DNA of 5,322 bases. It comes from Gammaproteobacteria bacterium (GTDB taxonomy: Bacteria > Pseudomonadota > Gammaproteobacteria > DSM-19610). Each line of letters starts with the position of its first letter. Within the stretch, counting starts at the first letter, position 1. The notes under the pieces are model-generated. The model was not told where the DNA came from and ran no database searches. It was given only the letters and a program-made list of their open reading frames with translations. Location: positions 1 through 5,322 of the forward strand of contig DRQL01000214.1 of the NCBI GenBank assembly GCA_011371465.1. The letters run 5' to 3'. Shown here one piece after another: positions 1-5,306 of the stretch. The translations under genes were made by a program, and so were the position numbers.

Positions 1-1215
1 GTGATCGGCGGCCTGCTGATCGACCCGCAGGCGCTCTATCGCATCGCCGAGCCGCTGCGTCCGTCCGACTTCGCCGACGGTCGCAACGCCCGCGCCTACC
101 GCGTGATCTGCCGAATGCTGGGTGCTGGCGAGACCGTGGACGTGGTGACGGTTTCCGAGGCCGGCGGCGGCGAACTAGCGTATCTCGGCAGGCTGGCGAA
201 GGACACGCCGAGCGCGGCGAATGTGCCGGCGTATGCCGAGCGAGTCCGTGAAGCTGCGAGGCGGCGCACGCTGGCCCGCGCCCTGCAAGACGGCCTTGCC
301 CGCATTGAGCGCGGCGAACCCGTGGCAGAGGTGCAGCAGGCGGTCGGAAATGCTCTCGACGCTACCTGTGACAGCCGTGGACGGTCGTTCTCCGAGATTG
401 TGGGCGTTGCTCTTACCCAAGCGGAAACGGCGCGAGAGCAACGCCTGAGCGGTTCGACGCTCGGCGTGTCATGGACATTGCCGCTGCTCAACCACCTGAC
501 TGGCGGCCTGCACGGCCCGAAGCTGGTGGTACTTGGTGGCCGGCCGGGCACGTTCAAGACGGCGTTCGCCTTGCAGGTTGCCGCTCGCGCCGCTGCCCAA
601 GGCCGACCGGTCGGGTTTGTCAGCCTGGAGATGGCCGGCCCTGAACTGGCAATGCGCGCTATCGCGAACGAGCTGCGGCTGAACGGTGCGGACCTGGCAC
701 ACGGGGACCGTGAGACGCTGAAGGCCGCACAGCAGGCGCAAGGCTGGGACTGGCCGCTGTTCATCGAAGACCGCGTGAGCAGTTGGCCCGACATTGCGGC
801 GCGTGTCACCGGCTGGAAGCACCGGCATGGCATCGAGCTGGCCGTGATCGACTACCTGCAAATCATTCGCCTGCACGGCAAGGCAACGCGCTTCGAGAAG
901 CTGGGCGAGGTTTCACGCGAAAGCAAACTGCTGGCACAGCGGCTCGGTATCCCGATCTTGCTGCTCGCGCAGATCAGTCGTGCCGTTGAGCAGGACAAGC
1001 GCCGGCCGCTGCTCTCCGACATTCGGGAGTGCGGCAACGTCGAGCAGGACGCCGACCTTGTGCTGTTCACCCACCGTCGGCAGTGCGACGACCGGCCTGA
1101 CGAGTTCGAGCTAATCCTGGCGAAACAACGCAACGGGCCAGCCGGCAAGGTCATCCGCCTGCACGTTGACGGCCCGGCCTACCGGATTGGCGAAGTGTGG
1201 GAGCAGGGCGCATGA
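1..1215 (+). CDS. Replicative DNA helicase, DnaB family (5'-truncated by window edge)
   Basis: This is a hexameric 5'-3' DNA helicase of the DnaB family, which unwinds DNA at a replication fork using ATP; here it probably replicates the mobile element. The 404 visible residues begin inside the N-terminal domain. The first residues (IGGLLIDPQAL) match the stretch that normally follows 'AEQAV' in DnaB, so the GTG at position 1 is probably an internal Val codon and the true start lies upstream. The DnaB N-terminal domain covers about residues 1-105 and the RecA-like ATPase about 145-404. Visible motifs are Walker A GGRPGTFKT (179-187), SLEM with the catalytic Glu (208-211, E210), Walker B AVIDYLQ (281-287, D284), a Gln/Arg motif around LLAQISRAVEQ (321-331), SDIRECGNVEQDAD (339-352), and a KQR arginine-finger region (375-377). 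The Walker A is unusual: DnaB normally has a GMGKT-like end, whereas this has GTFKT. The stop overlaps the next start (ATGA), which suggests a co-transcribed, coupled operon. Family assignment is secure; assignment to the element rather than to host replication is inferred from the neighbours. Confidence 0.93.
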   Translation: MIGGLLIDPQALYRIAEPLRPSDFADGRNARAYRVICRMLGAGETVDVVTVSEAGGGELAYLGRLAKDTPSAANVPAYAERVREAARRRTLARALQDGLARIERGEPVAEVQQAVGNALDATCDSRGRSFSEIVGVALTQAETAREQRLSGSTLGVSWTLPLLNHLTGGLHGPKLVVLGGRPGTFKTAFALQVAARAAAQGRPVGFVSLEMAGPELAMRAIANELRLNGADLAHGDRETLKAAQQAQGWDWPLFIEDRVSSWPDIAARVTGWKHRHGIELAVIDYLQIIRLHGKATRFEKLGEVSRESKLLAQRLGIPILLLAQISRAVEQDKRRPLLSDIRECGNVEQDADLVLFTHRRQCDDRPDEFELILAKQRNGPAGKVIRLHVDGPAYRIGEVWEQGA

Positions 1216-1493
1216 CCGGCACACGAAAAGGCGTCGCACGCCATCCGACCGACCGGGCCGAGTACGTCATGCACGTCACGGCCGGCTGACCGTGCGACGG
1301 CTGCCCGAGTTATTCCGAATGCGCGGCGACCGGCATGGCGTGCCGTAGTTTCTCGCACTGGGTGCAAACCGGCCGGGTTCCTGAAAATTGCAACGTCATC
1401 CACAGCCAAAGGAGGCAAAACGATGATCGACATGACCGACGAAACCAACCAACCCCGTTTCGACCTGACCGGCGAAGAACTGCATGCGCTTGA
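1212..1493 (+). pseudogene. Small Cys-rich protein gene interrupted by an in-frame TGA
   Basis: An ATG at 1212 overlaps the helicase stop (ATGA) and opens a 25-codon frame, MTGTRKGVARHPT..., that ends in TGA at 1287-1289. The same frame then stays open to a TGA at 1491-1493. Directly after the first TGA it encodes a protein-like segment, PCDGCPSYSECAATGMACRS, with cysteines spaced CX2CX5CX6C, followed by FSHWVQTGRVPENC. This looks like a metal-binding (Zn or Fe-S) mini-domain. The TGA sits two codons before the first of these cysteines, so I read the locus as one small gene broken by a nonsense mutation, though a sequencing error or recoding is possible. The last 30 or so codons overlap the ribosome binding site and start of the next gene and do not look like real protein, so the original end may have been near 1391-1420. 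I do not recognise the family. If the TGA is a true stop, the product is only a 25-residue peptide (1212-1289). Confidence 0.5.
1408..1415 (+). promoter_or_regulatory. Strong ribosome binding site
   Basis: AAAGGAGG lies 7 bases before the ATG at 1423. It is the best Shine-Dalgarno match in the window and fixes the start of the 93-residue gene. It lies inside the open frame of the broken Cys-rich gene. Confidence 0.75.
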
Positions 1494-1704
1494 GGTTGAT
1501 CTCATGCGCACCGTGGACGAGTTTTTCCGACGCCGGCGCGTGCACCCCGTGCATTGTGTTGCGTTGCTCGGTGCGGTGACCGGCCGCGCGCTGTTCGCTG
1601 CCGTAAAGCCCGAGGAACTGCCGCAAAGCGTGTCGCACGTCGTCGGCATGCTCCGGGCACGCGCGTTCGGCTCGCCGTGCCTGCCTGGCGAGATCGAGCA
1701 CTAA
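1423..1704 (+). CDS. Small hypothetical protein, 93 residues
   Basis: I do not recognise this protein. The start at ATG 1423 is supported by a near-perfect ribosome binding site with 7-base spacing; an ATG at 1432 is the less likely alternative. The product is soluble and mostly helical by eye. Its acidic N-terminus (MIDMTDETNQ) is followed by FDLTGEELHALEVDLMR and a short basic FFRRRR patch at about residues 34-39. A small hydrophobic and Ala-rich segment (VALLGAVTGRALFAAV) spans about 46-61; it is interrupted by Thr and Arg and is not a convincing membrane helix. There is no signal peptide. The gene lies between the helicase and the capsid genes, 9 bases before the next gene and in the same reading frame as it, separated by one TAA. 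It is probably an accessory or regulatory gene of the element, but nothing in the sequence shows its function. Confidence 0.72.
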   Translation: MIDMTDETNQPRFDLTGEELHALEVDLMRTVDEFFRRRRVHPVHCVALLGAVTGRALFAAVKPEELPQSVSHVVGMLRARAFGSPCLPGEIEH

Positions 1705-1713
1705 GACGCTGCC

Positions 1714-2193
1714 GTGGACAAGGTCGAGGCGCTACAGGTCGCCATCGAGGCGATGCAACGCCACGAACCCATCCCCGAGCCGGCAGCGTCGTGGCTGGCG
1801 GATGGCCTGCGATGGTTCCTTGAGCACGAAGGCGTGTCGCTCGACCAGGCGCTTGAATTGCGGCCGCCGCGTGGCGGTGCGCACCTGACCGTCTGGCGGC
1901 AGCGAAAGATGGCCGAACGCAACCGGCTGCTGCATGAACTGGCGCGGAGCCTGCACGGCGTTTGCTGGCGGTCGGCGGTGGTGATCGGCGGATGGCTTCG
2001 GGAATTGCGCGACAGTGGCAAGCTGCCGGACGAGCCGGACACGCAGCAAGCCGTCAACGTGTACCTGCTCGACCTGCTCGGTGCGCCGGTCAGCGGTTCA
2101 CAGATATGGCGAACTTTGCAGGAAACTGCGCACTTGCATCGAATACCCGATTATTCGCAAGTGGATGCGCGTGTGGTAGAACGCAGCCCATGA
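1714..2193 (+). CDS. Hypothetical protein, 159 residues, coupled to the capsid gene
   Basis: I do not recognise this protein. The start is taken at GTG 1714 because the same frame has a TAA at 1702-1704 and the protein-like sequence (DKVEALQVAIEAM) begins right at the GTG. The ribosome binding site is poor, so translation may depend on coupling to the preceding gene, whose stop is 9 bases upstream. The product is soluble and mainly helical. It has a Trp-containing segment WLADGLRWFLEHEG at about residues 28-41, a basic segment VWRQRKMAERNRLLHELARS at about 60-79, and a C-terminal helical part with LLDLLGAPVSGSQIWRTL. The basic helices could bind nucleic acid, but there is no clear helix-turn-helix or catalytic motif. 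Its stop overlaps the capsid gene start (ATGA at 2190-2193), the usual sign of translational coupling, so it is made together with the capsid fusion. A morphogenesis or packaging role is only guilt by association. Confidence 0.75.
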   Translation: MDKVEALQVAIEAMQRHEPIPEPAASWLADGLRWFLEHEGVSLDQALELRPPRGGAHLTVWRQRKMAERNRLLHELARSLHGVCWRSAVVIGGWLRELRDSGKLPDEPDTQQAVNVYLLDLLGAPVSGSQIWRTLQETAHLHRIPDYSQVDARVVERSP

Positions 2194-4028
2194 AGCTGAC
2201 GACCCGACTTGCCCATTTCACCCCGTCCAGCGTCAACGCCGACGCGCGGACGGCCACTGTGGTTTTCTCGACCGGCGCGCGCGTGCTCCGAAAGCCGTTT
2301 CTCGAAGAACCGTTTTTCGAGGAGCTGTCGCTTGATCCCGCGCACGTTCGCCTCGACCGCCTGAACAACGGTGCGCCGTTGCTTGATTCGCACAAGCGCG
2401 GTGACTTGTCCGGTCAGATCGGCGTGGTCGAATCCGCAACCGTGGACGGCAAGCAGGGCACGGCGGTCGTCCGCTTCTCCGACCGTGAGGACGTGCGGCC
2501 TGTTTTCGACGACGTGCAGGCCGGCGTGGTTCGCAACGTGTCCATCGGCTACGTGGTGCATGCATGGCGCGACATCACTGGCCCGGACGACAAGCACCCG
2601 GTCAAGCTGGCGGTCGATTGGGAACCCTACGAGATTTCGCTGGTGACCGTCGGGGCCGACGCGGCCGCCGGCGTTCGCAGTGCCGACATGGAGACTGAAG
2701 ACATGGGCGACAAAACCAAACCGAACACCCCCGAGACTTCCCCGCGTGAGCGAAAGCGAGCGGCTGCCATCGTGGCCGCCTGCCGGGCCGCTGGCCTTGG
2801 CATCGACTACGCCGAGGAACTGCTGGCCTCCGACCTGTCGCTGGATCAGGCACGCGCCCGCATCCTCGACGAACTGGCCAGCCGGGGCGACGCGGCGCCG
2901 ACCTATACGCAGCGTGCCACAGGCGACATGCTGCGCGAGGGCCGCAACCTGCAAACCTTCGACAATCCCGAGTTCCGGCGCGATGCGATGGCCGAGGCGC
3001 TGGCGTGCCGCCATACCGCCGCCACGCCTAGCGAATCCGCGCGCGAGTTCATGCACCTGCGGTTGGTCGATATGGCGCGCCTGTGTCTCGAAGACGCCGG
3101 CGTGAGAACGCGCCTGCTCGGTCCGGTCGCCATCATGGAACGTGCCCTGGGCGGTCTCGGCACCACGAGTGATTTTCCGCAGTTGCTCGGCAGCACCGGC
3201 AACCGCATCCTGCGGCAAGCCTATGACGCCGCGCCGTCCGGCTTGAAACAGGTAGCCCGCGAAACCACGGCCGCCGACTTCCGCGCCAAGACGGCGCTCA
3301 TGCTCGGCGAGATGCCCGAGCTGCTGGAAGTCAACGAGCACGGCGAGTTCACCCACGGCGGCGCGGCGGAAGCATCCGAAAGCTATTCGGTGCGCACCTT
3401 CGGCCGCATTTTCGGCCTGAGCCGGCAGGCGCTGGTCAATGATGATCTGGGTGCGTTCTCGCAAATGAACGTCCGGCTCGGCCGCGCTGCCGCCGAGTTC
3501 GAGGCGAAGTTCCTTGCCGACCTGTTGCTGTCGAATCCGACCATGAGCGACGGCAAGGCGCTGTTCAGCACGTCGCACAAGAATCTGGAAGGCACGGGCT
3601 CGGTCATCACGGTCGCCAGCCTGTCCAATGCACGCGCGGCCATGCGGTTGCAGACCGGGCTAGACGGAAAGACCGTCATCAATGCGCAGCCGCGCTTCAT
3701 CGTCACGCCAGCCACGCAGGAAACCGTGGCGCAGCAGGTTGTCGCTGATATTCAGGCCGCTACGGTCGGCGACGTGAACCCCTTTGGTGGCCGCCTCGAA
3801 GTGGTCGTGGAACCGCGCCTCGACGGCACGAGCACGAAAGCCTGGTATCTGTTCGCTGACCCGGCCGTGATCGACACGCTCGAATACGCCCACCTGGAAG
3901 ATGCTCAAGGGCCGCAGCTATTCCTCAAGGAAGGCTTCTCGGTCGATGGCGTCGAGTTCAAGGTGCGAGACGACTTCGGCGCGGGCTTCCTCGACTGGCG
4001 CGGCTGCTACAAGAACCCCGGCGCGTAA
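2190..4028 (+). CDS. Prohead protease / major capsid protein fusion (HK97-type protease + Mu gpT-like MCP)
   Basis: This 612-residue protein joins a phage prohead protease to a major capsid protein, so it should both build and mature a procapsid. The start is ATG 2190, overlapping the upstream stop as ATGA; the frame is open further upstream only as out-of-frame sequence of the preceding gene. Residues about 1-165 form the HK97-type (U35) protease: His in LLDSH (H68), Ser in RNVSIGY (S118) and Glu in WEPYEIS (E145 or E148). The H-to-S distance of 50 and S-to-E145 of 27 match the HK97 protease triad as I recall it. Residues about 167-240 are charged, helical and linker-like, resembling a scaffold or delta domain. 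Residues about 240-612 resemble the Mu gpT-like major head subunit, ending FLDWRGCYKNPGA. An internal ATG at 2703 has GGAG 9 bases upstream and could give a separate scaffold-MCP product. It is the only head gene visible; no portal, connector or large terminase accompanies it. Confidence 0.9.
   Translation: MKLTTRLAHFTPSSVNADARTATVVFSTGARVLRKPFLEEPFFEELSLDPAHVRLDRLNNGAPLLDSHKRGDLSGQIGVVESATVDGKQGTAVVRFSDREDVRPVFDDVQAGVVRNVSIGYVVHAWRDITGPDDKHPVKLAVDWEPYEISLVTVGADAAAGVRSADMETEDMGDKTKPNTPETSPRERKRAAAIVAACRAAGLGIDYAEELLASDLSLDQARARILDELASRGDAAPTYTQRATGDMLREGRNLQTFDNPEFRRDAMAEALACRHTAATPSESAREFMHLRLVDMARLCLEDAGVRTRLLGPVAIMERALGGLGTTSDFPQLLGSTGNRILRQAYDAAPSGLKQVARETTAADFRAKTALMLGEMPELLEVNEHGEFTHGGAAEASESYSVRTFGRIFGLSRQALVNDDLGAFSQMNVRLGRAAAEFEAKFLADLLLSNPTMSDGKALFSTSHKNLEGTGSVITVASLSNARAAMRLQTGLDGKTVINAQPRFIVTPATQETVAQQVVADIQAATVGDVNPFGGRLEVVVEPRLDGTSTKAWYLFADPAVIDTLEYAHLEDAQGPQLFLKEGFSVDGVEFKVRDDFGAGFLDWRGCYKNPGA
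2703..2705 (+). promoter_or_regulatory. Possible internal start separating protease from scaffold/capsid part
   Basis: ATG at 2703 is in frame with the fusion (residue 172) and has GGAG at 2690-2693, 9 bases upstream; another in-frame ATG at 2688 lacks a comparable site. The position falls exactly at the junction between the protease domain and the charged linker. Initiation here would yield a capsid precursor of about 441 residues without the protease, giving the excess of capsid over protease that a procapsid needs. This is an inference from position and spacing only. Confidence 0.3.
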
Positions 4029-4056
4029 TATCCGGCTATCGGCGGCGTGTTTCACA

Positions 4057-4070
4057 GGCATGTACATGCC
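4057..4070. repeat. Perfect 14-base palindrome GGCATGTACATGCC
   Basis: The sequence equals its own reverse complement over all 14 bases and lies 29 bases after the capsid stop codon, between two direct copies of GCTATCGG. It could be a dimeric regulator's operator or part of a packaging/transcript-end structure. There is no T run after it, so it is not a normal intrinsic terminator. Confidence 0.5.
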
Positions 4071-4216
4071 GCTATCGGGGCCGCACCCGTGTGCGGTGGA
4101 AGCGCCTCCCGATGCCATCCCGCCTCCTGTTGTGGCACCACGGCGCACCTTTCAACCGGTCCGCACCCCCATGGTTGCGGGTCCTTTTCTTGGGTGAAGC
4201 AACGCGGGTACGGGGC

Positions 4217-4237
4217 ACGCGGCTTTTGCGCGTTTTT
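4217..4237 (+). terminator. Weak hairpin with T run upstream of terS
   Basis: ACGCG (4217-4221) pairs with CGCGT (4229-4233) across a 7-base loop, followed by TTTT to 4237. The stem is only 5 base pairs, so termination would be weak or partial. It sits 44 bases before terS and may instead be part of the cos region or an attenuator for terS. Confidence 0.25.
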
Positions 4238-4281
4238 GGACCGCCGAATGTCGCTCCGATTTTCACTATGAGGGCGTGCCG

Positions 4282-4773
4282 ATGATCGTTAGTCAAACCG
4301 AATTCGCCGAGCTGGTCGGTTACTCGCCGCGCCAGGTGTTGAACTGGATCAAGGCCGGTATGCCGTGCGAATCGAGCGGCCGGCAGGGCAGGAAAGCGAA
4401 GATCGACACCGCGAAAGCGATTCGCTGGCTGCTGTCGCGGAAGGCCGAGAAACAGGAAACCGGGCTGTCGAAGGACCGGCAGCGGTTGCTCAAGGCACAG
4501 GCCAGGCGCATCGAGCTGGAGACGGCCGAACGCGAGGGCGCGCTGATCGAGTTCGAGGTAGTCCAGCAGATCATGCGCGAGTCCATGCAGATCGTTGCGG
4601 CCGGCATGGATTCGCTGCCTGGCCGGCTGGCGAGTCAGCTTGCGACCATGACGGAGCCGGGCGAGATTCGGGCGCTGCTGCTCAGGGAGCTGCGCAACGT
4701 CCGCCGGCAGGGCGCCGACCAGATGGAAGCGCTGGCCGGTGGTACCGAACCGCAGACGGGCACGGGCGGCTGA
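4282..4773 (+). CDS. Phage terminase small subunit, lambda Nu1-like (TerS)
   Basis: This 163-residue protein resembles the small terminase subunit of lambda-type cos phages (Nu1), which recognises the packaging site and directs the large subunit to cut and package DNA. The start is ATG 4282, with GAGGG at 4270-4274 and 7-base spacing; the in-frame GTG at 4276 would overlap this site too closely. Residues 1-52 form the Nu1-type winged helix-turn-helix: VSQTEFAELVGYSPRQVLNW then IKAGMPCESSGR and a basic GRKAKID before AIRWLLSRK, equivalent to Nu1's 'QLADIF...NWQEQGMP'. Residues 53-105 are charged helix (RLLKAQARRIELETAEREGA), and 105-145 a second helical region likely used in oligomerisation and large-subunit contact. 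It is shorter than lambda Nu1 (about 180). No large terminase gene follows; the element ends some 400 bases later, so a helper phage's TerL would be required. This arrangement is typical of PICI-type satellites. Confidence 0.85.
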   Translation: MIVSQTEFAELVGYSPRQVLNWIKAGMPCESSGRQGRKAKIDTAKAIRWLLSRKAEKQETGLSKDRQRLLKAQARRIELETAEREGALIEFEVVQQIMRESMQIVAAGMDSLPGRLASQLATMTEPGEIRALLLRELRNVRRQGADQMEALAGGTEPQTGTGG

Positions 4774-5083
4774 ACCCGGCCGACAGAGCCTTCAAGCCGA
4801 CAGGGCGACCGCCACCCCAGGACCACAGCCGAAGCCTGGTCGGCCTGAGCCCGAATAGCGCACGCTGGTTCTCCACCCCCACCGCTGGCCTTGTCAGACC
4901 ATCCAGGAGCGGCGCTGCCGCTACCCCTTGCCGAAACTACCCCGACCGTCTGGCGGGCTGTGCGGCTGTCTCGGGAAGGCACGGAGCCGGGTCGGTCAAT
5001 GGTGCGGTTTGCGTGGTGCGAGGGTGCTGCACGCTCCCCCAAAAAAGCACAAATCCAGCACACCACCGGGCGCAAACACCCAC
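4774..5083. other. Gene-free GC-rich interval between terS and the att region
   Basis: About 310 bases without a gene I can support. The open frames across it lack ribosome binding sites and have shadow-like Arg/Pro/Ala-rich composition, and none resembles a large terminase. Small structures present are a hairpin AGCGGC/GCCGCT with a 3-base loop (4908-4922), two copies of GCCGACAG (4779-4786 and 4796-4803), and a C5A6 run (5036-5046 approximately). It may be the remains of a deleted gene or a non-coding end region. Confidence 0.4.
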
Positions 5084-5161
5084 TTATCCACAACCAATAG
5101 TTTCTATGTTGTTGTCGTAAGCTATTGATGATCTGTTAATAGTTCTTGTGGTATATTGTGG
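5084..5161. promoter_or_regulatory. AT-rich segment with DnaA box and repeated CCACAA/CAATAG motifs (origin or integrase arm sites)
   Basis: The base composition drops sharply to AT-rich here. A perfect DnaA box, TTATCCACA, lies at 5084-5092. CCACAA (5088-5093, within the box) recurs inverted as TTGTGG at 5146-5151 and again at 5156-5161, the last two exactly 10 bases apart. CAATAG (5095-5100) recurs inverted as CTATTG (5122-5127), and AATAGTT is repeated at 5096-5102 and 5138-5144. Repeats of this kind just inside an attachment site are typical of arm-type binding sites of tyrosine integrases; the DnaA box plus adjacent AT-rich DNA would also fit a replication origin. The sequence alone does not decide between these, and both roles may be combined. 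Confidence 0.45.
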
Positions 5162-5178
5162 CTGGTTGCGTGAGATAG

Positions 5179-5239
5179 GGTCTTGAAAACCGGCAGGGGT
5201 TCACGCCCCTCGTGGGTTCAAATCCCACCCTCTCCGCCA
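5179..5239 (+). repeat. Attachment site (attR-like): 3' fragment of tRNA-Ser(UGA)
   Basis: The segment matches the 3' part of a class II tRNA-Ser. It contains the anticodon loop CTTGAAA with anticodon TGA (5182-5188), 3' anticodon stem ACCGG (5189-5193), long variable arm AGGGG/CCCCT (5195-5210), T arm GTGGG-TTCAAAT-CCCAC (5212-5228), 3' acceptor strand CCTCTCC (5229-5235), discriminator G and encoded CCA (5236-5239). The 5' half is missing: no GGAGAGG acceptor strand or D arm precedes it, and the 5' anticodon stem matches only at its last three bases (GGT). Such 3' tRNA duplications arise when a tyrosine integrase inserts an element into the tRNA gene; the complete tRNA gene and the integrase are then expected at the other end, left of this window. 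This end therefore marks the boundary between element and host DNA. Confidence 0.88.
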
Positions 5240-5248
5240 TGTTTATTG

Positions 5249-5272
5249 ACCGGGCCAGGGAAAGGTCCGGGT
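5249..5272 (+). terminator. Possible host tRNA terminator hairpin
   Basis: ACCGGGCC (5249-5256) can pair with GGTCC-G-GGT (5264-5272) with one bulge and one G-U pair, followed by TTTC. It lies about 10 bases after the tRNA fragment, where the terminator of the original tRNA-Ser gene would be expected. The T run is short, so this is tentative. Confidence 0.25.
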
Positions 5273-5306
5273 TTCATCCACTGCCCCTGTACAAGGAAGA
5301 CCCGCT

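Larger units (their letters stand above)
4029..4281. other. Gene-free interval before terS; candidate cos/packaging region
   Basis: No convincing coding frame occupies these 253 bases between the capsid and terminase genes, but the stretch is dense in symmetry. It holds a perfect 14-base palindrome (4057-4070) flanked by direct GCTATCGG copies (4035-4042 and 4071-4078), and a hairpin CCGCAC/GTGCGG (4081-4096). It also has an imperfect dyad CCGCA (4161-4165) / TGCGG (4176-4180) around CCATGG, with GGTCC on both sides (4158-4162 and 4180-4184), and a small hairpin followed by a T run (4217-4237). In lambda-like phages the cos site lies directly upstream of the Nu1/TerS gene, and its nicking site has this kind of imperfect dyad followed by a GCGGGT-TTT-like sequence. 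I infer that cosN may lie near 4158-4185 with TerS-binding sites at about 4190-4265. No experimentally known cos sequence was matched. Confidence 0.4.

Noticed and set aside
96..833. Long - strand frame opposite the helicase
   Set aside because: Ser/Arg/Pro-rich shadow of a clearly functional DnaB gene on the + strand.
1962..2189. Upstream extension of the capsid fusion by 76 residues
   Set aside because: This part overlaps the 159-residue gene out of frame and looks like shadow sequence. The protease fold starts at MKLTTRLAHF, and ATG 2190 forms an ATGA overlap with the preceding stop.
2151..3578. Long 475-codon frame on the - strand
   Set aside because: It lies opposite the capsid fusion, has low-complexity shadow composition and no family resemblance; it is a by-product of high GC codon use.
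4891..5100. 69-codon + frame between terS and att
   Set aside because: No ribosome binding site, no recognisable motif, non-ATG start, and composition like a chance frame.
4365..5120. 251-codon + frame running over terS and beyond, considered as a large terminase or its remnant
   Set aside because: Its first half is terS in another frame, and the rest shows no Walker motifs or other TerL features.
5112..5157. Outward-facing promoter in the AT-rich segment
   Set aside because: Candidate -35/-10 pairs (TTGTCG-17-GTTAAT, TTGATG-21-TATATT) are poor or badly spaced; the AT-richness makes such matches likely by chance.
5140..5239. A complete, functional tRNA-Ser gene
   Set aside because: Only the part from the anticodon stem to CCA fits. 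Upstream bases show no 5' acceptor strand complementary to CCTCTCC and no D arm.
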